DNA of 61,059 nt from Bradyrhizobium cytisi (GCF_008123515.1 NZ_VSSR01000016.1:254546-315604); one strand, 5' to 3'; counted from the first letter of the stretch, positions 1 to 9,579 are shown. The notes: generated from the sequence alone by a model not told the origin. Numbers and translations are program-made.

Positions 1-408
1 GTAGCCGAGTGACAGGTATAATTTGTGGGCTGAAAGATTGTCGGGATACACCTTCAGTCGAATTTGCTTGGCCCCCGAAAGCCGAGCGAGTAAATGGAGA
101 TGCTCCATCAGCAGCCTCGGCGCCCCGCTCCCTCGGAGTTCGGGGGCGACATAGATGCCGAGGCTCGGAACGGAAAAGCCATCGTCCCAACCTCGCAGGA
201 ATCCATAAGCAAAGAACCGCTCGTCAGTTCGAAGCGCCAAGTATCTGTCGTCTCTTCGATAGCCGCAGATATGAGCGGCCTCAAGTGCCGTGAACGGATG
301 GGGATGAAATCGGCGGCTGCCCGGATCGGCAGCGATGACCGCAAACAGTTCAGCCAGCAACGTAGCGTGACCAGGCCGCAGGCTGACGATTTCCAATCTC
401 ACAGTCAT
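1..408 (-). CDS. GNAT-family N-acetyltransferase, partial (C-terminus beyond left edge)
   Basis: The frame stays open for 136 codons to the window edge. The product begins MTVRLEIVSLRPGH and carries GNAT-like features: a beta strand LGIYVAPELRGSG, where the R-G-x-G/A acetyl-CoA loop is expected, and a late LKVYPDNLSAHKLYLSLGY, the usual 'N..A..lY..lGF' motif. The start ATG at 408 overlaps the stop of the upstream glycosyltransferase (ATGA), so the two are probably translationally coupled. In this locus it may acetylate a sugar or sugar nucleotide of the surface polysaccharide. That substrate is inferred; GNAT enzymes vary widely. Confidence 0.75.
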   Translation of the reverse strand, partial: MTVRLEIVSLRPGHATLLAELFAVIAADPGSRRFHPHPFTALEAAHICGYRRDDRYLALRTDERFFAYGFLRGWDDGFSVPSLGIYVAPELRGSGAPRLLMEHLHLLARLSGAKQIRLKVYPDNLSAHKLYLSLGY

Positions 409-1385
409 GTTGCGACCTTCGGCCTGCCGATCGCCTGCCGTAGACCGCGCCAGCAATCACTGATGGTCAGCCTGTCGCCAACAAGCGGGCCTGACTTCGC
501 GATCGTCTCGCGAAACAATCCGCGCAGACAATGAGCCGGCTGGCGTATATTCAGCCATAGCCACACCGTCTTGAAATAAAGCAGGCGATAGACCACGTGG
601 TGCCTGTCGCCATAGTGATTGCCATGCAGTGTTTGGTAGAGATTGTCGCTGATCGCTTGCACGAAATATGGCGAGACCCGTCCGAAATGCCTGACCTGGA
701 CAGCCGTGACTTCAGCCAGAAGCTCGAGCGTCTGCCCGGCTGATTTAGTCGTCGCGTACCAGCGATTTCCCGAAATGTCGACGTCGCACGCGGCAAACCG
801 GCACCCCGCGAGCGCGAAGCGCGCCCATAGATCGTAGTCCATGCAGAACCGCAGCGCAGGGTTTATCCCGCCGATGTTCGCGTACGCGGACGTGCGGAAG
901 AATATCGAAGGCTGCGCAAGGTAGCCCTTCTCGAACATTTCGAGCGCGACGTCGACGTCCGGGCCGACCTTAATCGTCGGGTAAGGCCGATGGTTGCTGC
1001 CGTCTTCGTCCATATAGTGACCTTGCCCAACCACGACCTCAGCATCGAGGTTGCGCGCCACAACCTCGTTGACGGCCCAGAGCGCGCGATTGCTCTGAAC
1101 ATCGTCTGAATTAAGCCAGGTGATCCATCCCTCACGCGCTCGTGCAAATCCCTTGGCTATCGCATGCGACTGGCCATTATCGCGCTCGCTGACCCAGGTA
1201 ATACGATCCCCGTAGTGCTTCAGGCGTTCGACCGTGTCATCCGTCGACCCGCCGTCCATGACCAGGATATCCAAAGCGGGATAGTTCTGGTCCAGCAGGC
1301 TCGTGATTGTCTCATCGACAAAGCGGCCCTGATTATATGATGGGACAACCACGGTAATCGGGATCTCTGTCTTCGCCATGACCAC
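405..1385 (-). CDS. Family 2 glycosyltransferase
   Basis: 326 residues. The GT-A nucleotide-binding start ITVVVPSYNQGRF is at residues 10-22, DGGSTDDT at about 44-51, and the metal-binding NSDD at 92-95. The order and size fit a soluble GT2 enzyme that transfers one sugar from an NDP-sugar in the cytoplasm. A second start (MAKTE) two codons in is equally possible. It lies 6 bp after another GT2 gene and overlaps the downstream acetyltransferase by 4 bp, so it is the penultimate gene of the polysaccharide operon. Donor and acceptor cannot be read from sequence. Confidence 0.88.
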   Translation of the reverse strand: MVMAKTEIPITVVVPSYNQGRFVDETITSLLDQNYPALDILVMDGGSTDDTVERLKHYGDRITWVSERDNGQSHAIAKGFARAREGWITWLNSDDVQSNRALWAVNEVVARNLDAEVVVGQGHYMDEDGSNHRPYPTIKVGPDVDVALEMFEKGYLAQPSIFFRTSAYANIGGINPALRFCMDYDLWARFALAGCRFAACDVDISGNRWYATTKSAGQTLELLAEVTAVQVRHFGRVSPYFVQAISDNLYQTLHGNHYGDRHHVVYRLLYFKTVWLWLNIRQPAHCLRGLFRETIAKSGPLVGDRLTISDCWRGLRQAIGRPKVAT

Positions 1386-1391
1386 GTCTCC

Positions 1392-2375
1392 TTAAGCGGC
1401 TATGCGGCGACCCTGAGCCGCCCACGTCCTGAACCTGCGCATGGATCGCGACGCAAGGCGTGGCGACCAGCGCATATTCATGGTCATCCAGTACCAGCGC
1501 GCCATCAGCTGAATCTTGCAGCCAGCAGGGGGTGCTTCGCCGCGTGCCCACGCCGCGCCGTGTTCGATGGTGTATGCATATTTGAAAGCCCAACTAAGCG
1601 GCACAACGCCGTAATATTGATGGACGGCCTCGCAAACTCCGCTCAAGAGCCTTCGATCCGCGTTGGCGGTGATTGCGTCATCATGCAAGCGCGACAGTGA
1701 AAAGTAATCGTCGCAAAAATAGAACGGCACGTTCTCCTGCCAACGCATCCATAGCTCATAATCGAGAATTTTGGAGTTGAGCGCTCCACAGAGCGTTATG
1801 GCCATTCGTTTGAAGAACAAGGATGGCTGCGGCACGAGACAAAAATGCATCATGCGCCGACGTTGCTCGGAGATGAGCGGGCTCCAATCGACCGGATAAT
1901 CGATAAGGGGATTGAGCTCCCGGTCTGCGTACCGATTGCGGCCATACACGACCATCGCCATTTGATTGTAGTGAAAGAAGGTGGCTACTTTCCAGAACGT
2001 GTCGGGTAGATAGACATCGTCCGAATTGATCCAGGCAACTATTTCGCCGGTCGTATTTGCGATGCCTTTGTTGACCCCGTGGTGATGTCCTCCGTCCGGC
2101 CGGCTGTCGTACCTGACGACTCCGGGTCGGGATCGCGCGTACTCCTCCAGGATATCGACAGATCCATCGGTCGAACCGCCGTCGGCTACAAAGATCTCCA
2201 TGTTGGGATAGTCCTGTGCGAGCACGGACTCGAGGGTCTCTCGCAGGAAGGTTGCCTGGTTAAAGGATGGAATAACCACCGCAAAGCTTGGCAGCTCTGC
2301 GCGCGACAGGCTCCGGACATGCCCGATCTGTTCGGGTTTCGGGGTGAATGCGAGGCTGCGTTCGAGATCATTCAT
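1392..2375 (-). CDS. Family 2 glycosyltransferase
   Basis: 327 residues from the ATG at 2375 (MNDLERSLAF). The longer upstream frame is arginine-rich and overlaps the aminotransferase, so it was rejected. GT-A features are FAVVIPSFNQATF at about 31-43, DGGSTDGS at 65-72 and INSDD at 116-120. Cytoplasmic sugar transfer during repeat-unit assembly is likely. The start sits 25 bp after the aminotransferase stop. The flanking GT2 at 405-1385 is clearly related, so the pair may be an old duplication with diverged acceptor specificity (inference). Confidence 0.87.
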   Translation of the reverse strand: MNDLERSLAFTPKPEQIGHVRSLSRAELPSFAVVIPSFNQATFLRETLESVLAQDYPNMEIFVADGGSTDGSVDILEEYARSRPGVVRYDSRPDGGHHHGVNKGIANTTGEIVAWINSDDVYLPDTFWKVATFFHYNQMAMVVYGRNRYADRELNPLIDYPVDWSPLISEQRRRMMHFCLVPQPSLFFKRMAITLCGALNSKILDYELWMRWQENVPFYFCDDYFSLSRLHDDAITANADRRLLSGVCEAVHQYYGVVPLSWAFKYAYTIEHGAAWARGEAPPAGCKIQLMARWYWMTMNMRWSPRLASRSMRRFRTWAAQGRRIAA

Positions 2376-2400
2376 TGTGGTGTTCCGATATCGTACGGCG

Positions 2401-3522
2401 TCATGCCGAGCTGCGCACCAGGCGGATGATCGCCGCGCAAATCTCGTCAATTTCCTCGTCACGAAGGCCCGTATAGGTCGGAAAATTGATCCCGTGCGCC
2501 GCGAGGAATTCCGTGTTGGGGAGCGTCTGCCCGGACGCATACATCGGCAGGTGATGCATGGGCACGAAGAACGGGCGGGTCTCGATGCCGTAGTCTCGCG
2601 CGAGTTGACGCATGATGTTCGCCCGGCGCTCTTCGCCGCCGGTAGTCAATACCGCCGAGAACAGCCAGTACGTCCCCTCATAGCCGGCGATCTGCGCCGG
2701 CAACTTCAGCAAGCCGTCGGTCTCGAGCGGGCGAAGACGCTCCACGTATCGTTTGGCGATCCGACGGCGTTCGGCCAGATGAAAGTCGAGCATCTCGATC
2801 TGCCCAAGGCCGATTGCCCCCGCGATGTTAGTCATGCGGTAGTTGTAGCCCATGATCGGGTGCCAGTACCTGCGCTCGAGATCCATGCCCTGGCCGCGCA
2901 ACATCTTTGCGTGACGGCGGCGCGCAGGATCACGGACATATAAGGCGCCGCCCTCACCGGTCGAGATGGTCTTGTTTCCATAGAAACTAAATGTTGAAGC
3001 GTCGCCGAAATGTCCTGTTGGTTTTCCGAACACCTTAGCGCCTAGGCTTTCGGCGCAATCCTCAAGCAGCCAAGCGCCGCGATCCCGGCACAGTTCTGCG
3101 ATTTGCGCGACGTCTGTTGGCATTCCATACAAATGAACGGCCAGTACCCCCACGGTGCGCGGTGTCCATGCCTTTTTGATGAACGCGGCCGTCGCGTTCC
3201 AGATTGTCGGATCGCAATCAGCGAACACCGGGGTCGCGCCGCAGTACCGAACAGCATTGGCCGAGGCGACATAGGTAAGTGAAGGGATGATGACCTCTTC
3301 ACCGGCGCGCAGTCCAAGCGCAAGACACGCTAGGTGAAGCGCGGTCGTTCCGTTACTGGCGGAAAGGCACTCGTCAACTTGCAGCGTCCTTGCGATCGCG
3401 TGCTCGAACTTCTGAAGGTACGCGCCAGTACTGGATATCCAGCCGGAATCGATTGCGTCGATGACGTAACGCCGTTCGTTTCCGCACAACACCGGCTTAG
3501 AGACTTGGTATCGAATGTTCAT
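2401..3522 (-). CDS. DegT/DnrJ/EryC1/StrS aminotransferase, perosamine-synthase-like
   Basis: 373 residues, full length for the family. It begins IRYQVSKPVLCGNERRYV; SGWISSTGAYLQKFE and the SNGTTALHLA substrate/PLP loop follow. The Schiff-base lysine is K184 in SFYGNKTISTGEGG, and D155 of LLEDCAESLG contacts the PLP ring. The opening resembles GDP-perosamine synthases, which aminate GDP-4-keto-6-deoxymannose. This agrees with the GDP-mannose genes (manC, phosphomannomutase) nearby. The expected GDP-mannose 4,6-dehydratase is not in the window. Exact sugar is inferred; other DegT enzymes with different substrates look similar. Confidence 0.85.
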   Translation of the reverse strand: MNIRYQVSKPVLCGNERRYVIDAIDSGWISSTGAYLQKFEHAIARTLQVDECLSASNGTTALHLACLALGLRAGEEVIIPSLTYVASANAVRYCGATPVFADCDPTIWNATAAFIKKAWTPRTVGVLAVHLYGMPTDVAQIAELCRDRGAWLLEDCAESLGAKVFGKPTGHFGDASTFSFYGNKTISTGEGGALYVRDPARRRHAKMLRGQGMDLERRYWHPIMGYNYRMTNIAGAIGLGQIEMLDFHLAERRRIAKRYVERLRPLETDGLLKLPAQIAGYEGTYWLFSAVLTTGGEERRANIMRQLARDYGIETRPFFVPMHHLPMYASGQTLPNTEFLAAHGINFPTYTGLRDEEIDEICAAIIRLVRSSA

Positions 3523-3599
3523 TCAATTTGCTTCTTAACGTTGTTATTCAACATGAACGGAAAATACGCACTCATATGTTCGAACACGCGGCCACGAGC

Positions 3600-6464
3600 T
3601 CATCCGGGCACCGCTGCCGCGCGACTGTTGCCCCGACCACTTCTGTCCCGGCGGGCATAGTCGTAAGCCTCCGCCAGACCCGTCACGTATTTCTGGATGC
3701 CATGATCTTCGCTCGCTTTCGCAAGCGCCCGCTGCGCGTGGGCGCGCCGATCATCTGGATAGTCGAGCCATCGCAGCATCTTTGCCGCGATATCCTCCAC
3801 ATCGAAGGGATCGAAGAGTAGGCCGGCCCCGCCCTGCATCAGTTCGGGCAGTGACGTGACATTAGAGCACATCGCGGGCACGCCGAGCACTTGGGCTTCG
3901 ATGATCGGATAACTTGAGGCCTCGAACGTCGAGGGCACTACGCAATAGAGAGCGCCCTTATAGATCGCCGCAAGATGATCTACCGGGACATGGTCAAGGC
4001 AGATGACGTGCGAGCCGAGCCCTAGCTTTTCGATCGTCGCTCTCACCGCAGGCCAGCCGGAATGCCCACGGTAACCGGTGAAGACCAACTTCAAATCGAC
4101 GTTCGGGCGTTTGTCGCGCACGATACGCAACGCCTGCACAAGCCTCGCGTGATTTTTGTGCGACCAGAACTGCGCCGGATATACCACGTAAGTAGGCGGC
4201 AGCTTGTATCGCGACGCCGCGTCTTGAACGCTGAAGGTGCCAAGGCCGGCGACCACTCTGGGATCCCAGGTGACGGGCACGGTGAACACCTTGGCCGGCG
4301 GCACCTGCATTTGGGTGATGAGATCATCCCGAACGAAGTCGGAGGACACGACGATCGCATCCGCCAAAGATGCCGAAAGGCTATACAGCCTGTTGCGGGC
4401 TTCAATATCCGTTGGCCGAAAGTTCTCGGGAAAGTGCAGGTGCTGAAGATCGTGAAGGTTCAGGACCGACGGGATGCGGAAATCAAGGAGCGAAAAGATC
4501 TGAACTGGACTGTGGAGCACATCTACGCCGATATCCTCTTGAAGGCGCGAGAAGGTTGCCATTGAGGTCGCGGCGCTCAATCGTCGACTGTGACCGAAAA
4601 GACGTTTGGGCACATCGATCGCCAACCCGACGGCGAGACTCCTGCGCATGACGAAGTAGCTGACCCTGGCTCCAAACAGCCTGCGCAGGGGCGGCACCTG
4701 GTCCGGCAGGCAAATCAACGTCACCCGCCGGCCGCCCTCCAGCAGAGCGCTGGTCAGCATCTTCATGTAGGTCTCGACGCCACCGGAGACGCCAAAGACG
4801 ATCTCAAGCGCGTCGATCGCCACATGCAAGCCGCCTCCGGATGCTTCGCTGGGGATGTAATCGCCGTAGCCTGGAGGGTTATGCTTTCGGCGTAACTGCA
4901 GATCGGCGAAGCCTCTTAGCACCGCCTTTCCCTTGAGCTCCCGAAGAGCCGCCAGCTCGAGCACATGATCCTTGGCGACGAGCTTTTGGGACTGAATTGC
5001 GTTCTCGACGGAGGCACGCTCAAGATCGATCTTCAGTCGGTTGATAACCTGCGATTTTTCTGCCCGATCCGCTTCGACGGCGGCTAGATCGGCCTCCAGG
5101 CGCTGTGTTGCCTTCAGGGCGTTGTCGCGGGCCTCCACAAGTGCCTGCCGGTCGGTCTTGAGTTCGGCGACCTCGCCAACAAGGCGCTCGATGGTGACTC
5201 CCTTTTCGGTCCGGTCAGCGCTAACGGCACGTAGCTCACTTTCCAGACGCGCATTGGCGTTCAGGAGGTTGTCGCGCTCCTCGGTCAGAAGCTGCTGCGC
5301 TCCAGCCGATTCGGTAATTTGCCGAGCCAGCCTTGCGATCACATCCGCCTTGCTAGTTTGATCAGCCTCAACTGACCGCAGCTGGTTTTCCAAGCTTTGG
5401 TTAATGTTGAGAACGTTTTCGCGCTCATCCAGCAACTGCTGGCGAATTTCTCCAAGCGCCGAGATTTCTGCAGCCAGGGACTCAAGATTGAAGGCCTTTG
5501 CAGTCCGGTCTTCATCAACGGCTCGCAATTCGCTCGCCAGCCGTTCATTCACGTCCAAAACGTCTTCACGTTCCTTCGTCAGCGCCAGTTGGCTGCTCTT
5601 CAGCTCGACAAGCTCGCGTTCGATACGTTCAAGGACGCGCGCCTTTTCGGCTCGATCGCTTTCGACGGCACGCAGTTCATCTTCAAGGCGCCGGTTGGCG
5701 TTCAGTACGTCTTCCCGTTCCTTCAGCAACACCTGGTGAGTGCGCTTGACCTCGTGAACTTCGGCAAGCTCGAACCCGTCGTGAACACATGGAGGGAGGA
5801 AAAGGCGCTTTCGGAGATGCGCATCCTCTTTCCTGAGATAGAAGCGGCTCAGGCCGTCATACCCGGCAAGCTCGTAGTCTGCCGCAAGAACAGCGGGCTC
5901 CCAGTCGTCCCAGTTGCGAATGCTATCGGCCTCGTCCCAGTCCTCGATTTTGACTGAAGGCAGCGTCGCTTCGATGACAAGCACGCGCGGCCGGCGCCTC
6001 TTCAAGTCGACACCGCGCAGCACCGCCGCTTCGAAGCCTTCGACATCAATCTTGAGGAAATCGATGATCCGGTCCCCGCAATCAGCGATCACCTCTTCGA
6101 GCGTCACCACAGGCACTTCGTAGTCGACGACGTTGTATCCGGAGCGGCGGAGCTCCTCGGCCTGCGCTTCATTTGCGGTCGACAGGGACGTGAGTTCGTT
6201 GCACTCGTAAAACCGCACTCGTCCACCGAAGTCGGCCACAGCAAGGTTGAGGTTTTGGTCGCGCGGCCTTTCATCAACGAACAACTGAAACTGCCGCTGA
6301 ACCGGTTCGATGTTTACGCCCGCCCAGCCCTGGTCGTAAAAATGTCTCGTCACCGAATGACGTGTCGGATCCCAGGCTCCCACATCGATGTAGAATCCAT
6401 TCGACTGTCCCTGGAACATCCTGGCGAGAAGCACGTCTTCGAAGTTTTGGCTGTAGGAGATCAT
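3600..6464 (-). CDS. FkbM methyltransferase / 49-residue-repeat coiled coil / GT4 glycosyltransferase fusion
   Basis: 954 residues from the ATG at 6464 (MISYSQNFEDVLLARMF), which overlaps the Wzt stop by 4 bp; the ORF extends upstream but through non-homologous sequence. Residues 1-215 are an FkbM-type methyltransferase (GFYIDVGAWDP, IDFLKIDVEGFE). Residues 246-490 are a coiled coil of five repeats with an exact 49-residue period. Residues 545-954 are a GT-B/GT4 glycosyltransferase (GVSGGVETYM, VVYPAQFWSHKN, VPSTFEASSYPIIEAQVLG). Placement next to Wzm/Wzt suggests repeat-unit polymerisation coupled to capping or chain-length control, as for E. coli WbdD-WbdA, here in one chain. That role is inference. 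Confidence 0.88.
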   Translation of the reverse strand: MISYSQNFEDVLLARMFQGQSNGFYIDVGAWDPTRHSVTRHFYDQGWAGVNIEPVQRQFQLFVDERPRDQNLNLAVADFGGRVRFYECNELTSLSTANEAQAEELRRSGYNVVDYEVPVVTLEEVIADCGDRIIDFLKIDVEGFEAAVLRGVDLKRRRPRVLVIEATLPSVKIEDWDEADSIRNWDDWEPAVLAADYELAGYDGLSRFYLRKEDAHLRKRLFLPPCVHDGFELAEVHEVKRTHQVLLKEREDVLNANRRLEDELRAVESDRAEKARVLERIERELVELKSSQLALTKEREDVLDVNERLASELRAVDEDRTAKAFNLESLAAEISALGEIRQQLLDERENVLNINQSLENQLRSVEADQTSKADVIARLARQITESAGAQQLLTEERDNLLNANARLESELRAVSADRTEKGVTIERLVGEVAELKTDRQALVEARDNALKATQRLEADLAAVEADRAEKSQVINRLKIDLERASVENAIQSQKLVAKDHVLELAALRELKGKAVLRGFADLQLRRKHNPPGYGDYIPSEASGGGLHVAIDALEIVFGVSGGVETYMKMLTSALLEGGRRVTLICLPDQVPPLRRLFGARVSYFVMRRSLAVGLAIDVPKRLFGHSRRLSAATSMATFSRLQEDIGVDVLHSPVQIFSLLDFRIPSVLNLHDLQHLHFPENFRPTDIEARNRLYSLSASLADAIVVSSDFVRDDLITQMQVPPAKVFTVPVTWDPRVVAGLGTFSVQDAASRYKLPPTYVVYPAQFWSHKNHARLVQALRIVRDKRPNVDLKLVFTGYRGHSGWPAVRATIEKLGLGSHVICLDHVPVDHLAAIYKGALYCVVPSTFEASSYPIIEAQVLGVPAMCSNVTSLPELMQGGAGLLFDPFDVEDIAAKMLRWLDYPDDRRAHAQRALAKASEDHGIQKYVTGLAEAYDYARRDRSGRGNSRAAAVPG
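4995..5729 (-). repeat. Five 147-bp coding repeats (49-residue, 7-heptad coiled-coil units)
   Basis: Equivalent positions in the fusion protein are residues 248, 297, 346, 395 and 444. Each unit starts (K/D/E)ER(E/D)(D/N) and then has LxxELRAVxxDRxxK. The period is exactly 49 residues every time, i.e. seven heptads without a slip. The DNA copies have diverged, so the period is kept at protein level. Confidence 0.9.
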
Positions 6465-7921
6465 CTGCGCGGTTCGGATTCGAGGTGCGCAGCCTGAGGC
6501 ACGAGGGACAGCTGCTGTTCGCTCGGCAGATCGGCAACGCCATAATGGCTGAACAGGCAAGGATCGCCCTGATGACGATGAATCACCGAAATGGCTGCCA
6601 GCCGGCTGACGTGAGACAACAGCTGGATATGAGGCGCTATCTCCGACGGGGCACAGGCCTGACGGCGGCTGAACAGCGCCTTTGGCAACTCGGCAATCCC
6701 GGACTCGACCGTATATTCGCCGACATCGATATCGAGCTTCATGTCGTGTACGCAGCGAAGGGTCGTACCCGCATGATGAATCGCCGGCGGAGGAGCCTCG
6801 AACTGCAATGAATTGCGGCCGTGCACCAGGACGCTCTTGGCGTTGATCAGCTGCACGCCGACCAGAGGAACCTCAACCGGCTGGTCCACAAGAAACTCGA
6901 TATAGATTCGCAGCCATTCGCCCTGTTGGAAGACGCGGCGTGCCTTGCCCTCGCGATCCGCAATAAGGGCCTTAACCGCCCTGGCTGACGGAAGGCCGAA
7001 CTGCTCGATCGCGCTGAGATCGAGTATTTCCCTTGGGTTGGCCTCGAACGGGTCCCACTCTTCCTTCAGACTGGTTGCAGGGTAAGGACCATCCGCAAGG
7101 CGTCGCTCGTGTGCCTGAGGCGGCTGCTCCGTCCGTCGGCCAGTGGGCGTTCCAAATTCGTGATGGAAGTAGTACTCAACTGCTTCCTTGCCTCGGCCTT
7201 CAAAGACCTTGCGCCCCTGCGAAAGAACCATGCCGCGATTGCAGAACTCGGCGGCGTCGGCCATCGAGTGCGTGACAAGCAGCACCGTCATTCCGCGCTT
7301 GCGGAGTTCGTTCAATCGCGCATAGCATTTCTGCTGAAAGAATACGTCGCCGACGGCCAGCGCTTCGTCGACGAGCAAAAGGTCGGGTTCTGCGTGGATC
7401 GCGACGCTGAACGCCAAGCGCAAGAACATCCCGCTTGAGTACGTCTTGACCGGCCGATCGATGTAGTCGCCGATCTCGGCAAATTTAATAATGTCGTCGA
7501 TACGGTCGCGCATCTGACGTTCGGTCAAGCCGAGGATCGCGCCATTGATGAACACATTTTCTCGTCCGGAGAATTCCGGATTGAAACCGCTACCAAGCTC
7601 AAGCAATCCGGCGATACGGCCGGACGTCCGCACCGAGCCGCTCGTCGGTTTGAGCACGCCCGCCAAAATCTGCAGAAGCGTGCTCTTCCCGGCCCCATTC
7701 CGCCCGATGACAGCCAGCGCATCGCCAGGCCATAGATCGAAACTTACGTCATCGAGCGCCACATAGGCCGGCGGCTCTTTCAGCAAGGAGCCGAACAGCG
7801 CCCGCGCCAATAGGTGCCCGGGACCGCGATGCAGGTCATAGCGCTTGCCGATCGAGCGTGCGTGCACGACGGGACCGCCGACGGTGTCCTCCGCGGCATT
7901 AACGTCAGCGAGGATGTTCAT
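6461..7921 (-). CDS. wzt: ABC transporter ATP-binding protein of O-polysaccharide exporter (Wzt type)
   Basis: 486 residues. Walker A GRNGAGKST is at 73-81, signature YSSGMFLRLAFS at 161-172, Walker B LLLVDEALAVGD at 181-192, with the H-loop in LLVTHS. After the roughly 240-residue ATPase comes a C-terminal extension of about 200 residues, beta-rich with INAKSVLVHGRNSLQFE, matching the Wzt carbohydrate-binding domain that recognises the finished, often capped, glycan. It powers export of undecaprenyl-linked polysaccharide with the Wzm permease encoded two genes upstream. It overlaps the FkbM gene before it and the fusion gene after it by 4 bp each. Confidence 0.9.
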   Translation of the reverse strand: MNILADVNAAEDTVGGPVVHARSIGKRYDLHRGPGHLLARALFGSLLKEPPAYVALDDVSFDLWPGDALAVIGRNGAGKSTLLQILAGVLKPTSGSVRTSGRIAGLLELGSGFNPEFSGRENVFINGAILGLTERQMRDRIDDIIKFAEIGDYIDRPVKTYSSGMFLRLAFSVAIHAEPDLLLVDEALAVGDVFFQQKCYARLNELRKRGMTVLLVTHSMADAAEFCNRGMVLSQGRKVFEGRGKEAVEYYFHHEFGTPTGRRTEQPPQAHERRLADGPYPATSLKEEWDPFEANPREILDLSAIEQFGLPSARAVKALIADREGKARRVFQQGEWLRIYIEFLVDQPVEVPLVGVQLINAKSVLVHGRNSLQFEAPPPAIHHAGTTLRCVHDMKLDIDVGEYTVESGIAELPKALFSRRQACAPSEIAPHIQLLSHVSRLAAISVIHRHQGDPCLFSHYGVADLPSEQQLSLVPQAAHLESEPRR

Positions 7922-8799
7922 TCCAGCCTCCCATGCGCGGCCAGCAGGGAGCGAAAGCTCGCGGCAAGCTTAGCGGTCTCGGCTTCTCGGCAGCGCAGCA
8001 GGCAAGCCATCGCCATGTCCGAAGCGCCGTAGACAACCTCCGTCGTCCAGGCGAGGCGCGCGAGCTCGCGGTCCGACAGCTGGTCGAGCCGTTGCAAGGA
8101 CGGGACGAAGACCGCATCTGCCCACAGCGTTTGCGACGGCACACGCCCGACGGCGTATCCGCCGTGGGTCATGCGTCGGCCTTCAAGATTATGGAAATGA
8201 TGGAACATAAAGTGGCGCTGTCGCAGAAACCGCTCGCATTCGGAGAACAAGGGTTGATCGCGGTAGATCTGGAGAAACTCGGTCTCGGCATGCACCAGGA
8301 GTGCCCGCTCAAGCAGCCGCTCGGCATTTTCTAGCGCAAGGAGCGTCCCGCCCTGGATGTCAATTTTCAGAAAGTCGGCTGACGCGACTTCTTCGATGTC
8401 GTCGAGACGGACCGTCGAGATCGCGATCTCTTCAGTTACCTCACACATTTCCGCCAGTCCCTCAAAGTGGGCAAGCAGTTCCGCGTTGGGACGCAGCAGG
8501 GACGATGTGAGCGGTGCCCGACATGCATAAAATTGCGCTTGAGCGCCATCGGCAATGGCGTATGGGAAGAACCGGCGTTTGCCCGACCATGTCTCATTGA
8601 GCCGGGCGCACTCAAGACGATCAGGCTCGAAACCGACGACCATCGCTCCCTTAGCGGCGAGCAGCGGCGCGTAAACATCGGCGTCGCCGGTCCCATGCGC
8701 TCCGACGTCCACGACCGTGTAGTTTTCAATGAAAGGTCCGAACAGCGCAGCGAGCGTGACCAGATAGTCCTCTCTCGGATCAGACGCAGCGGTGATCAT
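7918..8799 (-). CDS. FkbM-family methyltransferase
   Basis: 293 residues from the ATG at 8799 (MITAASDPREDY), which overlaps the permease stop (ATGA). SAM-binding VVDVGAHGTGD is near residue 30, and the family motif DFLKIDIQGGTLLALENA follows near residue 140. FkbM enzymes O-methylate sugars or other hydroxyls. In an ABC-exported polysaccharide cluster a terminal methyl group can stop elongation and serve as export signal. It sits between wzm and wzt and is the second methyltransferase of this fold in the operon, the other being the N-terminus of the fusion protein. Target sugar is unknown. Confidence 0.82.
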   Translation of the reverse strand: MITAASDPREDYLVTLAALFGPFIENYTVVDVGAHGTGDADVYAPLLAAKGAMVVGFEPDRLECARLNETWSGKRRFFPYAIADGAQAQFYACRAPLTSSLLRPNAELLAHFEGLAEMCEVTEEIAISTVRLDDIEEVASADFLKIDIQGGTLLALENAERLLERALLVHAETEFLQIYRDQPLFSECERFLRQRHFMFHHFHNLEGRRMTHGGYAVGRVPSQTLWADAVFVPSLQRLDQLSDRELARLAWTTEVVYGASDMAMACLLRCREAETAKLAASFRSLLAAHGRLE

Positions 8800-9575
8800 A
8801 GCAGGTCGGCGAATGAGCGTCGGGTACGCTGGAACAAGGCGAAGGTCGCGAGGGCGAAAAGGACGCAACCCGTGGAGTGGCTCACCCACTCGCCCGGCGC
8901 CATCACCTCAGCATCCAGGACCACGTTTCTGAACGCCGTCACGAACCACGTTAGTGGATTCAGCTCGAGGACCGTTGCGAACGCCGGTGGAACCGCGGAA
9001 GCCGGATAGCAAACGGGTGCGAAGAACATCAGCAGCTGCGCCAAAAGCGGGGCCAGCTGCGACAAGTCCCGAAAGAAAACGCCGAGCGTCGCGAAGAGGA
9101 ACGCCACGCCGAGGCCGAGCGCCGCCAACGGCATGAATATCAGCGGTAAGATCAGGACAGTTGGAGGCACAACGCCCCAGAGGAGTCCGACGGCTGCAAC
9201 GAGAATGAGCGCGTTGATTGCGGCCAAGACGAGCGCGCTGTTCACGACAACGATCGGAAGGAGAGAAAGCGGAAATCGCACCTTCTTCACGAAGTTCGCT
9301 GCGGAAGTGATGCAGGTCGCAGAGCGCGTCAATACTTCCGCGACAAACAGATAAGGAACCAAGCCGGCAAAGATCATCAGCGCGCCCTCATTCGGACGCC
9401 CCTCCGTACCGGCCGACCAGCGCACGTTCAGCACAAGCGAAAAGACGAAGGTAAACATCGACAACAGCAGACCGGAATACAGAAAGGGCCACAGAAGACC
9501 CAGTACGGTACCGCGATAGCGCTGCGCCAGGTCCCTTTGGGTCAGCATGAACCCAAGCCACAATGTCTGCGTCAC
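8796..9575 (-). CDS. wzm: ABC transporter permease of polysaccharide exporter (Wzm type)
   Basis: About 259 residues with six hydrophobic spans and the ABC-2 features LAQRYRGTVLGLLWPFLYSG near the start and FAPVCYPASAVP before the last helices. GTG at 9575 is preferred: it lies 4 bp after the methyltransferase stop with AAGGA eight bases ahead. An ATG at 9617 in the same frame would overlap that gene. This is the inner-membrane channel of the exporter powered by the product of 6461-7921. Confidence 0.87.
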   Translation of the reverse strand: MTQTLWLGFMLTQRDLAQRYRGTVLGLLWPFLYSGLLLSMFTFVFSLVLNVRWSAGTEGRPNEGALMIFAGLVPYLFVAEVLTRSATCITSAANFVKKVRFPLSLLPIVVVNSALVLAAINALILVAAVGLLWGVVPPTVLILPLIFMPLAALGLGVAFLFATLGVFFRDLSQLAPLLAQLLMFFAPVCYPASAVPPAFATVLELNPLTWFVTAFRNVVLDAEVMAPGEWVSHSTGCVLFALATFALFQRTRRSFADLL

Positions 9576-9579
9576 ATCC

